DNA of 64,000 bases from Macrostomum hystrix (GCA_950097015.1 CATNEN010000007.1:12983001-13047000); one strand, 5' to 3'; counted from the first letter of the stretch, positions 21,482 through 33,300 are shown. Program-made: numbers and translations. The notes: generated by a model from the sequence alone, not told the origin.

Positions 21482-22120
21482 TTTGATGGGGCACATGGCT
21501 CTGATTTCGATTTCATTTTTCTATGGTGTGTTTGGCAACGGTGTCTGTTTTAACTGCCTTTACTCGGATTTAACACTGTGAACTTGCGAAAAGTTACCTA
21601 AACTCTAGAAATCGGAAAGAATCTTTTACCAAGCCACTCTTTTTGTTATTAGCTTAGTTAAGTTAAGTTTATAGATGCTTTGATAGCCTCAAAACTTTGC
21701 TCATTTTTATGTTCCCCAGTTCCTCCCTCCACTTCACACCTCTTCAGTCGCTTGCAAGTATGTTTCTATTTTTGTTGCTATATGGAAGCAAACAAGGCTG
21801 GGTGGAAGCAGCGGAGGGAAGAATATGGAGCTCCATTTCCTGCCGTGCACCTGTGCAGTGCAGTCTTTGATCCAGACTGCATGGTATTTGAAGTTTCCGA
21901 CCGCAAGTTTTCTCTTCACTCGTTCGGGTTGTGAATTATTCATCTAAGCTCGGTCATGGAGATCTGAATCTAGAAACTGGGGAGACAACTCCCGCCTGAC
22001 CTGCATTTTCGGACCAGTATGGGCTAACTGGCTGGCCCAAAAATACACTAAGCAGATAGGAAATTCTGATTCACCACTTGGAGAAAAACACCGAAGTTCC
22101 GTATCGTGCAACAGATTTTC
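21482..22120. other. 3' flank of the DEG/ENaC gene
   Basis: No supported gene and no array. The first AATAAA after the stop occurs inside the neighbouring 99-bp repeat (22149-22154). Confidence 0.4.
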
Positions 22121-22815
22121 TAACAGTTTGCTTCATAAGAAAGCGCTGAATAAATTCTCTATATTATTGTTGAAGCTTGTGTGTCCACCTGTTTTAGCTT
22201 GTGAGCTGTGCTTAAATTCTAACAGTTTGCTTCATAAGAAAGCGCTGAATAAATTCTCTAAATTATTGTTGAAGCTCGTGTGTCCACCTGTTTTAGCTTG
22301 TGAGCTGTGCTTAAATTCTAACAGTTTGCTTCATAAGAAAGCGCTGAATAAATTCTCTATATTATTGTTGAAGCTTGTGTGTCCACCTGTTTTAGCTTGT
22401 GAGCTGTGCTTAAATTCTAACAGTTTGCTTCATAAGAAACCGCTGAATAAATTCTCTATATTATTGTTGAAGCTTGTGTGTCCACCTGTTTTAGCTTGTG
22501 AGCTGTGCTTAAATTCTAACAGTTTGCTTCATAAGAAACCGCTGAATAAATTCTCTATATTATTGTTGAAGCTTGTGTGTCCACCTGTTTTAGCTTGTGA
22601 GCTGTGCTTAAATTCTAACAGTTTGCTTCATAAGAAACCGCTGAATAAATTCTCTATATTATTGTTGAAGCTTGTGTGTCCACCTGTTTTAGCTTGTGAG
22701 CTGTGCTTAAATTCTAACAGTTTGCTTCATAAGAAACCGCTGAATAAATTCTCTATATTATTGTTGAAGCTTGTGTGTCCACCTGTTTTAGCTTGTGAGC
22801 TGTGCTTAAATAAAG
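22121..22815. repeat. 99-bp minisatellite, seven copies
   Basis: A 99-bp unit starting TAACAGTTTGCTTCATAAGA is repeated seven times with very few differences (GCGCTG versus CCGCTG). As 99 is a multiple of three, one plus frame (22128-22820) stays open with a 33-residue repeat; no start context or homology supports translation. Each unit contains AATAAA, and the array separates two convergent genes. Confidence 0.96.
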
Positions 22816-23063
22816 TTTAAGGAAGACGAAAATTGTCAAATTGTGAAAACTTCAATAGTTATTCAATAGTTAACTCAATTAAATAAATTCCGTACGTGCA
22901 TAATTATAAATGGAGTCAAGTCGAATTAAAGTGAAATTCTTGTGTAGATAAGGACAGGTGGGTCAAGAACTTTCAACGAATCAGTCAGTGCAAGCTGACA
23001 GGACAGCAGAAGAAAAAAGTTCGCGTTGCATTTGAATGAACGTCAGAAAGAGTAAAAAGAAAA
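22816..23063. other. 3' flank of the minus-strand vWA gene
   Basis: AT-rich DNA, nothing recognised. Confidence 0.4.
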
Positions 23064-24494
23064 TTAGAGACAACGAGCCTTGCGGAGGCTCTTCTCAGAC
23101 ACTGACACGAAAACCCCGGAACTCCTTACGGATCGACCTGTCTTCCAAGCGTGGCTGCTCGCCTTCGCGTCGTTCGCGAGTCTCTGAAGCTGCAACGCAG
23201 CGGCTGCAGAGCCAGAACTTCGAGCCCTCACATATACACGCATCCCGTGACGAAGAACCCGCAGCAGCTGGGCTCGAACCAACGGCCGTCCAGACAGCAC
23301 TTGTCCAAAGGTGATGATCGAGAGGCCGGGGTAGCGTGGATCACCTCTGGTGGAGAGGACACAGAAAAACACAGGCAAGCGGCGGGCTCCAGGTCTGGGC
23401 TGGACAGCGAGCTCTATGGCATAATGACCTCCACTAGAACCTTTCCTGTCACAGACCAGCGACCGACGGACAGAGCCGCAGCCCAGCTGTCGCCATGACG
23501 TCCCAGACACACTGCCGGGCTGCCCGAATAGACGCCAAGGAGACCAGAAGGTTTGTGCTGATGGCCGGTCCTTTGAAAGGTGAATAGCTCTGCTATTATG
23601 GCCCGCCTTGGCAGTTTTTGACCTCTCTGACACAACTGCAGTTGATATCTTGACAGTTTTCTTTGCCTTTAAACGAGCTTCTCTGACAGCAGCCACTGTC
23701 CGCTTTACAGCCTTGGATCCCCTGGCTGCAGTCTTATTGCTTGTACTAGTTATAGATTTGGCAGTGCTCAAACTGGTTCCAGCAGCAGATGTCGAGGACG
23801 TTCGTCTCACAAGCCCCAGCATGCGGCTTACATCGCCAGATAAACCGGCACCCTCTCTGGCGCGAACCTCGTGCTCATAGACATCCTGAAGCTGCTCCGA
23901 GCCGCCTTCTCTGTACGCGATAGCCATGAGGAAATCTCGAACTCCTCGAATCTCGGCCAAGGGCAGTCGAAGGCCGCCCGTCACCTTGGCGACGTGATCC
24001 ATGAAGCTGGTCGCCTCAGGCATATTGCGGCATTGCACGCAGTACACTGTAATCCCAAGCTGACGAAGCAGCTCAACCTCGGCTCTCCAGTCGATCTTAT
24101 ACTTGTTCCTGCTGCTACCGAGTTCATGCGGGTACGAGTCACCGATAAGCACCAGCGCTCTGCTGCTGTTCTTGCGCCACGTAAGATGAGTTCGGGCCTG
24201 CTGCAGCACCAGCTCATAGCATTCCGGAGCGTCTGAGCCGCCAGTTCTGGACACGGTATTGGCAAAGTGCACCAGGTCAGCAGTCGCTGTGCCAAAGTCT
24301 TGAATCTTTGTTTCGTAAACGTCTCCATAGTCACCGTGAGCGATTAGTGCCACGCGAATCTCTGGGATGTCGTCGCAGAGCCGCTGCAGCATCTCAGCAA
24401 TGTTTTTGCGCACTTCATCAAGCGCACTGTACATAGAGCCAGTGGTGTCGAAGGAGAATGCGAGGTCAAGCGGCTTTAGGCCTGTGTGAGCCAT
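23064..24494 (-). CDS. von Willebrand factor A (vWA)-domain protein, vwkA-like, intronless
   Basis: 476 residues in one frame. The vWA domain spans about 8-195 with a complete MIDAS: DTTGS at 16-20, the Thr of SRTGG at 84 and GDS at 118-120. The phrases AHGDY, TGGSDAPECYELVL and ALVLIGDS are typical of the vWA subfamily found in alpha-kinase VwkA-like and related soluble proteins. No signal peptide or kinase domain is present. Residues 225-310 are Ser/Thr/Lys/Arg-rich and probably disordered; 330-476 contains FFCVLSTRGDPRYPGLSIITFG and other segments that I do not recognise. A Mg2+-dependent protein-binding role in the cytosol or nucleus is inferred; partners are unknown. The start ATG lies a few bases after CGGTAG and AGCAG, possible trans-splice acceptors. 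Confidence 0.85.
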   Translation of the reverse strand: MAHTGLKPLDLAFSFDTTGSMYSALDEVRKNIAEMLQRLCDDIPEIRVALIAHGDYGDVYETKIQDFGTATADLVHFANTVSRTGGSDAPECYELVLQQARTHLTWRKNSSRALVLIGDSYPHELGSSRNKYKIDWRAEVELLRQLGITVYCVQCRNMPEATSFMDHVAKVTGGLRLPLAEIRGVRDFLMAIAYREGGSEQLQDVYEHEVRAREGAGLSGDVSRMLGLVRRTSSTSAAGTSLSTAKSITSTSNKTAARGSKAVKRTVAAVREARLKAKKTVKISTAVVSERSKTAKAGHNSRAIHLSKDRPSAQTFWSPWRLFGQPGSVSGTSWRQLGCGSVRRSLVCDRKGSSGGHYAIELAVQPRPGARRLPVFFCVLSTRGDPRYPGLSIITFGQVLSGRPLVRAQLLRVLRHGMRVYVRARSSGSAAAALQLQRLANDAKASSHAWKTGRSVRSSGVFVSVSEKSLRKARCL

Positions 24495-25810
24495 TTGCTG
24501 CTACCGAGCTGTTGCTTGTGTCTTCTGTCAGGCTTCTGATTTTTGTGTATCAGACGGACGGAGAGCCTTGCTTTATACACTTTGAACAGGCTGCCTTTGC
24601 GTGTGGCCACACGCGGCCAGGTGTGCGTGCGGTCTATTTTTTTCATATTTTCTGCCCTTGTATGACAGTTGATTAGTATAGCTTAGTCTATAGATTGTAG
24701 ACTCTAGTGCATTTTTCAACTCCACTTTCGCAGTCCTTTCTTCCTTGAGCACTGAATGATGCATTTATCGCTGTGTATTATGTTGCCAGCCAGTTAGAAT
24801 TGCAACTGACTGGCGTATTCTAACCCCAGGCTCTGCACTGTGTATATACACAATTCTGCTGCAGGACACCGCCGCAGCGGCGGAATTGGGACTGGGGCAG
24901 CAGAAACTGCGACCTGCTAGGCCTGTTAAAAATGTACCGCAATACGCATATTAGTACGCATATACCGGCGTATGCGTATGTACCGAGCGGCTAATTTTTG
25001 TTGGGAATTGCTTATGTTCTGAAATGGTTTAAGGGAAGCTCTCTGTTCATGGGTCTGTCATTGCACACTGCAATCGGAGACTCTGTGACTCTGGAAATTA
25101 ATAGACCAAAAATTGCTTGAATCTACTATGTCTACTTGTGCACATTTAGTCCAATTTGTTTGCCAAGCCGATCGTGGCTTTTTTGGCAATACGCTGAGCT
25201 CCTGGCTTTATTGACTGTCAAAATATTAAAAATGGACCTATTGTGTATAATTTTCGCATTGGATTTGAGGCAAAGTAATCCCAAATGGATTTCTCCCCTC
25301 GCTAATCAAAGCGTCACGATCATTGCCGCTGTCTTCACGGACCTTCTACAGCTAACAACCTCACACGAGCTTGCAACTTTCCACGCGCAAACTAAATCTC
25401 CTGGGGAAAAAATAATAGCACTTCTTCCTGTTAGCGCAGAGCAATCTTTGAAGAAGCATTAGCACTGCATGCATTAGGCGCTTTGTCTATTTATAAGTGG
25501 CCATTATATCATAGACTTGCATCATCAAAATATACTAAATCTGTGAGCTCTGTCTTCTAAATAATGAATTTTAAGTTTCGGTGTCGAACGTACATATTAT
25601 GATCTGTATATAGAAATCGGGGGATTACATATGCATTCATATATGATCTAACACATCTAATTCGAACATTATGTCGCTATTTAGCAAAACTTAAAATTTT
25701 ATTTACATAGTAAATTTTTTCTTCGTCATCTAATTTGTTACATAGTATTAAAATTGTTTTAATATTTATTTATTTAGCGCAAATACAAAACTGTACATTT
25801 GCGTTCAACT
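24495..25810. other. Intergenic, increasingly AT-rich; no supported gene
   Basis: Upstream side of the vWA gene. Contains a small imperfect inverted repeat at about 24785-24815 (GCCAGCCAGTTA / CAACTGACTGGC) and a palindromic stretch TACGCATA/TATGCGTA at 24945-24990. A 108-codon plus frame at 25136-25462 has no recognisable domain. Confidence 0.4.
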
Positions 25811-25814
25811 GGGT

Positions 25815-27135
25815 GGGTCATTCTCAAATTAATGCTCGGAAATAGTGTGTTGTAAAAAAAGTTTTTGACAATTGCAAAAAACTTTATTTATTCTAATCTG
25901 TGTCTCTAGTAGAGTGCAAAATAGAAACCAGAACCACAAAATAACATTAATATGGACCAGCATTTACATTTGTTTATTGCCTTCAAAAACACCGTAAATT
26001 ATTTTGCTTTCTGACGTACATTTTGCTATTAGATAAGGTCATACAAAAAGTGCATATTTTTTTTTAGTTTTCGTATATTAAACATAGTTGTCTTATTTTA
26101 GAAAAATCTTTTATTATTGTTTTTTGTTATATCTAATAAAATTAACATAGTTAATGTAAATTTTTTCTGAAAAAATTCAAAATTTTCCAAGGTCCAGAAG
26201 CTTCGAACAATTTGAATGTATACATATAGCACAATTTTTATTTAATTGGCCGTCAAGGAAATTCTTGTAATAAAATGAAGCAATGATGATATGAAATTCA
26301 GAGGTGCGTGTCTTGTCAATAAAAATTCACATTTTTACACTATTTTGGCATTTCTTATGTCATGAAATCTCCTTTCCAGACACAAAAAATGTTACAATAA
26401 GCAAATTATGGTGTATCTTTCATTTTCTATAATAATTAGAAATATTCAAAACACGTAGATTTATTCCTTAGGAAGGTGGCATCATATCTGTAATATTTCC
26501 ATGTATTAAGGTACCAGTATATGCGAGAAATCTTTTTTCTTGACAGTGTTGTTGTGCATAAGCATTCGAGTCGATTTTTATATTTTTTATGTTTGCTGTT
26601 TTTAAATACAATTAGTATATTGCTAATAATTACGCATTAATTCAGATACAGTATCGTGATATAAATATTTATAAGAGAATGCGAATTGCTTCTGTCTTTT
26701 TATTTTATTCGCTTTCAAAAATGGAGCTTCAATACCTCACAGAATTTATTTACCTTTTAGTTTTCAAATGAAATACTTCGAAAAAAGCTGAGTCACAGCA
26801 CTTAGTGGCATAAATTTAATAGTCATTTTAGCTTAGATTACTTTTAAATTCATTAGATGGGAGTAGTACTTAATATTTTATCATAATTAAGCTTGCAGTC
26901 GTGAACTTTTATGGCAAATGCGCATGCGCGGAAAATTTAAAACTTCGCAAAAAATTTATTTGTGATTTTAAACAACGTAAGAATGCAGTAAAAACGCTAT
27001 TTTTTCATTTTTTCAAATGTTTAGAAAACTTTCAAAAGTATTGAATCCTCGCAGCACACTTTAAAACGATAAAAATAGTGAAAAAAATATTTTTTTTGTT
27101 AATGCCTTCTCGGTACATAATTTTGAGAATGACCC
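25815..27135. mobile_element. Non-autonomous DNA transposon-like element with TIRs, 1321 bp
   Basis: Left end GGGTCATTCTCAAATTAATG and right end CATAATTTTGAGAATGACCC form inverted repeats. The first 14 bases (GGGTCATTCTCAAA) are identical, with weaker continuation inward (GCTCGG / GTACCGAG). GGGT lies directly outside each end (25811-25814 and 27136-27139), a possible 4-bp target duplication. The interior is very AT-rich with no frame of note, so the element cannot be autonomous. Superfamily unassigned. Confidence 0.65.
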
Positions 27136-27139
27136 GGGT

Positions 27140-29567
27140 ACACAATCTAATAAAATCTAATCAGAGTTACGCTTAAAATCGTAAACGTAAGCATACCTTC
27201 GTAAGCGTAAGCATACCTAGATCGCTGGGGCTTTTTGAACTTTAATCCTGTAAAACAGTTCCAGTGTTGATAAGCCCATAAATCTGTGTTTATCAGTGGT
27301 TTCTAGTGGTGCTGGGTTAAAAAAAAGAAAACAATTTTCCATCTACAAACACTTTCTATTAAATGGCTTCCCTTTCACAGGATGACCACACTTTGTGGCA
27401 CATAGGGAATTAGGAATTTTAGAAGTGCATTTTATAGGTGCTTTTTGTGGGATTTGCCAAAAAGACAAATTTGCCAAAAATGGCTTGCAAATAAATAGGA
27501 TTAAGCTTCAATAGAGTCAAGGGAACTATTGATGATGACCCATATTTATTATTGGCTGGCTTTTAGCCTAGTTCAGCTTTTGCAGGGACCCCAGTATATA
27601 GGAATATGACACTAAGCGGGACATGGTGTTTGAAGGGTTTTGGGTCGGGTAAATTCTGTGTGAATAATAAATTGGATTAAACTTCAATAGAGACATTGGG
27701 ACCTATTAAAGATTAAAACTATTTATTATAGGGTTGGCCTAAGGACTTTTGTGGGTAGGCCATATATCTGAATCAAACAGCATGACAATGATGATGATTG
27801 ACAGCAAGAACTACATTCTTGCTATGAAGCTCATGATGGAGTCATGTTTTAGGTAATTTACTCAGATCTTTTTGTTAAAAGAAAGTAGGTAAATCAAGAC
27901 AGTTTTCATTTTCTTTTCATAAAAACAATGAGTAGACTTGTACTAACTATTTTATATAGGCCCTATATATAGTTAAAAAGTTAGATGTAAGCTAAAACAT
28001 AGTCAGTCAACAACCCACTGTCCTGATATTTTGGGATATAAAAAAGTGAATTTGAAAATAAAATATCATGTAAGGGTAAGCAAAAAATTTAACCCTAAGG
28101 AAAAAATTGTTGCATTAAGTTACGATTAGTTGTCCTTGACCTAGATTTGCAAGAAATTCTCAATAATCTTATACTTAATTAAAAATTTGCTATGATCTCA
28201 GATATCAATATCCCAGTGCCTTTTTTCATTTAAGTATATGTCTAATTTTATGCTTTTAGACAAGTAAAATTAGGAAATTTATAATACTGTTGTGTTTTAT
28301 CTGGTAAGGCTCCCTATATTTTTGTAGTGTTACTTAAAAAGATAATTATGTGTTGTTCTCTAAATTTTATCTTTTGATATTTTTTATCAATGTTTCTTAT
28401 TGTTTATTTTTAGATAAGTTTTTTTCAGTCTTGTAGGCTAGTTTTTAGTTGCCCTATAAAAATATTTCCTTAACATTTAAACCTGCTTTGCTTTACATTA
28501 AACATGTCAAATGTGATATTTAATATTTGATATTTAATAGCTTTTTAGTTATGATAGAGTTTAAAAGCTTTGAGTTAACTCAAGCTTTGCTACTGTCTAC
28601 AAATATATATTAATATTTGATTGCTAATGTCATATAAGAACATGCTATTTTATTGCAGTGTGAATGAGCCTTTAAGTTAATAAAACATTGTAGTAAATGA
28701 ATTTTTTTGGTTTTGGTATGGAAAAATTTCTTTATAAAGAAATAGATAACATTTTCTTTCTTTATGTTCCTTTTTCTTTAATGGACTACTAAGCCATTTT
28801 GTTGCCAATTTTTATACCAAGGGGATTCCCCCATGAATTTTTTGGCAGTGCCTGAATACTAACTACATTGTGTGGTGACTGATTGGTTGACAGACTAGGC
28901 AAGGGTGTCCTGTGGTTGATCTGCACTTAATATTTTGGCTTGATCAGTGAAATAGGAGAAATTTGCATCAGGATGTCCATAGTGGTCTAGTTCCACCTTT
29001 TGTAGCCCTTAAAGTTCCAGCAGTCCATCTAGATAAAGCTAGGTGACCACTAAAGACAGAGATGATGCAGGCACATTAGGTAACAATGACATGCTGATAA
29101 ATTTTGAAGGCCTGGCAAGCCCACACTAAGGAGCAGTGCTAATTTGTGAATAGGGGTGTATGAAATACACTAGCGCTTATGTGGAAGATCTGACCTTTGG
29201 CCAGAACCATTGAATTTCTCGATGGTCTAAAGGGCTGGCATCGTAATTCTTGTTTCAGAAGATGCACAAAAAGTTTGCCCATTTTCTTGAGTTTTGTGTG
29301 CTTGCATTACTCTATTTAGGTGCAGCAAAAAATTGATTGTGGGGAATTCCCCCTTGGTAGTTCTACTGTTTAAAGAGCTCCAAAGCATATGAAAATTCTT
29401 TATTAGTTCAATTCTTTATTAGTTCAATTCTTTATTAGTTCAAATTAGATCAAATTCTTGATCTGTGCATGTTGCTGTCTTGTAGCATGGATTTATTTTG
29501 TGATGCTAATCTTTTCCCTATTTAGTAAACATTAAACTGTTGCACCCCAACTGCAGCTCAAGCAGGC
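27140..29567. other. AT-rich upstream region of ribosomal protein S16
   Basis: No gene found. Two diverged segments near 27490 and 27668 share GGATTAA.CTTCAATAGAG and following sequence, an old duplication. Three tandem copies of a 16-bp unit (AATTCTTTATTAGTTC) lie at about 29393-29440. A possible splice or trans-splice acceptor (CCCCAACTGCAG) ends at 29556, 11 nt before the S16 ATG. Confidence 0.45.
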
Positions 29568-30011
29568 ATGTCAGCCCCCAAAGCGCCATCCCACGCAGTG
29601 CAGGTGTTTGGCCGCAAGAAAACGGCCACGGCGGTGGCTCACTGCAAGTCTGGCCGGGGCCTCATCCGTGTGAACGGCCGGCCGCTTGAGCTGGTGGAGC
29701 CGCGGGCGCTGCAGTACAAGCTGCAGGAGCCGGTGCTGCTGCTCGGCAAGGACAAGTTCAGCGGCGTGGACATCCGCATCCGGGTGAAGGGCGGTGGTCG
29801 CATTGCGCAGGTTTACGCCGTTCGGCAAGCCCTGAGCAAGTCGCTGGTGGCCTATTATCAGAAGTTTGTGGACGAGGCCAGCAAGAAGGAGATTAAGGAT
29901 CTGCTCATCTCCTACGACAAGTCGCTGCTAGTTGCGGATCCTCGCCGCTGCGAGCCCAAGAAGTTCGGTGGTCCCGGTGCCCGCGCCCGCTACCAGAAGT
30001 CCTACCGTTGA
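29568..30011 (+). CDS. RPS16: 40S ribosomal protein S16 (uS9), complete
   Basis: 147 codons plus stop, one more than the 146 residues of human RPS16, alignable throughout by eye. Key blocks are [83 protein letters not shown] and the invariant [10 protein letters not shown] tail that reaches the P-site tRNA in the small subunit. The coding region is intronless here, although vertebrate RPS16 is spliced. A pyrimidine-containing CTGCAG precedes the ATG by 11 nt. AATAAA at 30108-30113 is a good polyadenylation signal. It is intact with strong GC bias, so it is probably functional rather than a processed pseudogene; no poly(A) tail or target duplication is seen. Confidence 0.98.
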   Translation: MSAPKAPSHAVQVFGRKKTATAVAHCKSGRGLIRVNGRPLELVEPRALQYKLQEPVLLLGKDKFSGVDIRIRVKGGGRIAQVYAVRQALSKSLVAYYQKFVDEASKKEIKDLLISYDKSLLVADPRRCEPKKFGGPGARARYQKSYR

Positions 30012-30107
30012 GGATCTGTGTGGCTTGGACAACTTCCTCCCTTGCTTTTTGCTTGTGCGCGATGTTCTTTTGCTCGTCAGCTGGCAACCTGAAATGTCCG
30101 ATGATGG

Positions 30108-30113
30108 AATAAA
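30108..30113 (+). terminator. Polyadenylation signal of RPS16
   Basis: AATAAA 97 nt after the RPS16 stop codon, followed by a GT-containing stretch. Confidence 0.7.
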
Positions 30114-30329
30114 ATAGAACGATTTGGAGAAAGAAATATGGCCATGGTCTTGTCCCGGCTGTTCGTTCATTTTTGTGATTATTCAAGACAAATTTCATAC
30201 GGGACTGACTTTTGATGGTGGCAAACACAAACGATAGATGAGTAAAACCATAAGACATCTTGCTTACTTCCAGCTCACTCCACAGCATTTAGAAAGTGTA
30301 ATGGTAGCCAGTCCTATGGTGTTTAAAGT

Positions 30330-31437
30330 ATATATATGTCTAATCTTTTTGTGCTTTTGCACCTTCGTCTCCCCTTCCTCCAATTCTATGTCTCCTCTTC
30401 CTCCAACTCTATTTCTCCTCTTCCTCCAATTCTATTTCTTCTCTTCCTCCAATTCTATTTCTCCTCTTCCTCCAATTCTATTTCTCCTCTTCCTCCAATT
30501 CTATTTCTCCTCTTCCTCCAATTCTATTTCTCCTCTTCCTCCAATTCTATTTCTTCTCTTCCTCCAATTCTATTTCTCCTCTTCCTCCAATTCTATTTCT
30601 CCTCTTCCTCCAATTCTATTTCTCCTCTTCCTCCAATTCTATTTCTCCTCTTCCTCCAATTCTATTTCTCCTCTTCCTCCAATTCTATTTCTCCTCTTCC
30701 TCCAATTCTATTTCTCCTCTTCCTCCAATTCTATTTCTTCTCTTCCTCCAATTCTATTTCTCCTCTTCCTCCAATTCTATTTCTTCTCTTCCTCCAATTC
30801 TATTTCTCCTCTTCCTCCAATTCTATTTCTCCTCTTCCTCCAATTCTATTTCTTCTCTTCCTCCAATCCTATTTCTCCTCTTCCTCCAATTCTATTTCTC
30901 CTCTTCCTCCAATTCTATTTCTTCTCTTCCTCCAATTCTATTTCTCCTCTTCCTCCAATTCTATTTCTCCTCTTCCTCCAATTCTATTTCTCCTCTTCCT
31001 CCAATTCTATTTCTCCTCTTCCTCCAATTCTATTTCTCCTCTTCCTCCAATTCCATTTCTCCTCTTCCTCCAATTCTATTTCTCCTCTTCCTCCAATTCC
31101 ATTTCTCCTCTTCCTCCAATTCTATTTCTCCTCTTCCCCCGTTTCTATAAAAATGCAGGCCAAAGCCAGTGTTGGATTGTTCAATTAATAGTAGAAAGAT
31201 AATAACACCACGCTTTTTCCCCCCATCGGGGAAAACCACGGAGTATTTAAAATACCTCAAATACTTTCAAATTCAAATACTTACTGCCTACTGCACAAGT
31301 TTCCAAGCAGTGACCGATTTTTCGTGAAAGTACATGTGGATAAAAGTTTTCCGCTCCTTACGATTAACGAACTTTCAAAGCCATTCGACGTCAGCATCAT
31401 CGAGATATTCAGCGAGTCTTGTCGAAGGGCCTGGTGA
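30330..31437. mobile_element. Composite repeat element, copy 2 (23-bp array plus conserved flanks)
   Basis: Same organisation and orientation as 12765-15790: 5' flank with GTCTAATCTTTTTGTGCTTT, the 23-bp array (30363-31140, about 33 copies), and a 3' module of about 300 bp (31141-31437) sharing TGTTGGATTGTTCAATTAAT and ATACTTTCAAATTCAAATAC. It lies about 320 bp beyond the RPS16 stop codon. Confidence 0.6.
30363..31140. repeat. 23-bp minisatellite, second locus
   Basis: About 33 copies of the same CTCCTCTTCCTCCAATTCTA(TTT) unit, less variable than the array at 12812-15490. Variants here are mostly TTTCTTCTC, rather than the TTCCCCC and AATTATA types seen at the first locus. Long plus-strand frames are artefacts. 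Confidence 0.98.
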
Positions 31438-32960
31438 CATGGACAACTAATATTGCTGTGTAAGTCTTTATGGCGAATCCATATTGGTTCAATAATGCAA
31501 TAATTAACAAAAATAATCAACAATTGCCGACATGGTAACATGATTAATTTTTTTCAGCAGAAAAAATTCAGCCTATATTGGTGGTTTTTGCTACCAGGCA
31601 CCCCGATAAGAATCGTTGAATATCTCGACGATGCTTCTGTAATTCTAGAAGTTGTTTGATCGGATTGTGCGGAGGATTTTAGCCCTTGTTCTGGATTTTC
31701 ATGGCGACTGGTTAAAAAGAAAATGTGGGTATTTGAAATAGCCTTGTGGTCTTGCTACTGTTAAGCAGAATTCGAGCTGCTCTAGTTCGCACGAAAACCT
31801 CATTCCAACCACGATGCCACTTGCGTAGTGAACCTCTACGCACCGATCTTGCTACTTTCAGTAGATACATGATTATATTGTGTTTAGTCTGTGATTTTAC
31901 TGTCTGAATCTAGGCATCAGCACAGATTGTCGAACAACGGATACTACGCTCAGCTACACAACACTTGAAAGTTTGCACCCGCAAAAAAATCTGGATGTCA
32001 TGTTTGTTAGACGCGTTATCGACGCTAGTACAATACGCTAGTACAATTGTTTGCTGCGTGTAGATCACAGAAAATAGTATTTTTCTATTTTAGGTTTATA
32101 TTCAGTTATATACTAATTAGTAATTAGTTGTATTTCTGATGCAGACTAGCACAGTTCCAAGAAATAATGTAGTAGTATCCGCGCAATCACACTGCGATAT
32201 AAAGAGAAGTATAAAAATAAGGTATAATTATCACCATAAGCTATTTTGTCATACGCCACTGCCCCATTGCCCATGCCACACCAACCACCCACAGTGCTTC
32301 AGCATCAACCCTAAAACATCAGGCGTCTGGGGGTGCACTTGACCCCCCTGGCTACCCCACTAACAACAAGCAATCGGATTACAATGCTGCTCAGTAGTAT
32401 GTCTTTCTTGCGATATTTAGACACTCAAACGATATGAGCAGCATTCGAATCATGGTTTTCTGCTACGGCTCTCGTAGCTGGTCTTGTCTACTGAATATAG
32501 GGCTGACTAATCTATCTAAAGCGAGCGTTAAATGACTCAATGTTGTCTATTGCCCAAAGGCCTTTGCCAAATGCACACCTTTGTCGTTTGATGCACGGTT
32601 TATTACTTAAAATCGTGCTAAAATGGCGATTTCTTCATGATTTTTAAGTGCGAAGGTTGGAAAATACCAAAATATCATCATAAACGTTTTGTAACGACCC
32701 GGGTTCGAATTCAAAAATGGCTCTCGTAAGTCTCAGGCAAAGCGGCAGTTATTTTCGTGATTTGCCATCGAAATCATTCTAAAATGCATAATGTTTTCTA
32801 ACTGAATGCAAGCAGCGCAAGGTTTTATAGTTTCATTTTAATTGCCGGCTCCCAGCAAGTGAAGCAAAATCTGAAACTATCACTAAGAGATCGAAATCCT
32901 ACTTGTCATGCCAGTCATTAAACTTAACATTGCATTTGATCGGACCAGAAGTGGAACTTA
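31438..32960. other. Intergenic; nothing recognised
   Basis: AT-rich to mixed DNA without arrays, long frames or recognisable element ends. Confidence 0.45.
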
Positions 32961-33052
32961 CAGGACTGCTCGGAAATCCAGGCAATGAAAAATCCTGCGA
33001 TGAAATTTTTCCTATTTGTCGTCTGCGGGGCGAGTTTTTCAGCCACCGCTAC

Positions 33053-33300
33053 CTTGACGGGCTGATAACGGTGCTTCCGCGCTGTTAGCAGTTTTTTTAT
33101 CTCAGCAGTCTGGTACCCGATGTCCGCGAAGATCTGCGGCATCGCCGCGGGCTTACCTGGCCAGCCTTCCGCTCCATGAGAGCTATCCTGCAGTCCGAGG
33201 CCCTGCATGACCACCAGCGGGTGGCGTTCCAGCCGGTCGTCGAAACTGTTCTGTTGATCGTCGAAGACCTGGACACTGACAGATGCAGGAACTTGTTGTC
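33053..33300 (-). CDS. Unidentified open minus-strand stretch, possible exon of an unknown gene
   Basis: GC-rich coding-like DNA in otherwise mixed sequence. One minus frame runs through LERHPLVVMQGLGL and IFADIGYQTAEIKKLLTAR to a good donor (GTCAAG|GTAGCG at 33053). A 33-nt segment at 32994-32962 (acceptor ATCGCAG, donor CCT|GTAAGT) could follow it. A second frame through the same DNA also ends at a strong donor (CCAG|GTAAGC at 33157), but would need an implausible 23-nt intron to continue. The start of the exon is not resolved and no family is recognised. Confidence 0.3.

Noticed and set aside
22128-22820. 230-codon frame of seven 33-residue repeats
   Set aside because: Open only because the unit is 99 bp; no start context, homology or codon bias like the neighbouring genes.
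29568-30011. Processed pseudogene interpretation of the intronless RPS16
   Set aside because: The frame is intact, all invariant residues are present, there is a nearby AATAAA and no poly(A) tail or flanking duplication is visible.
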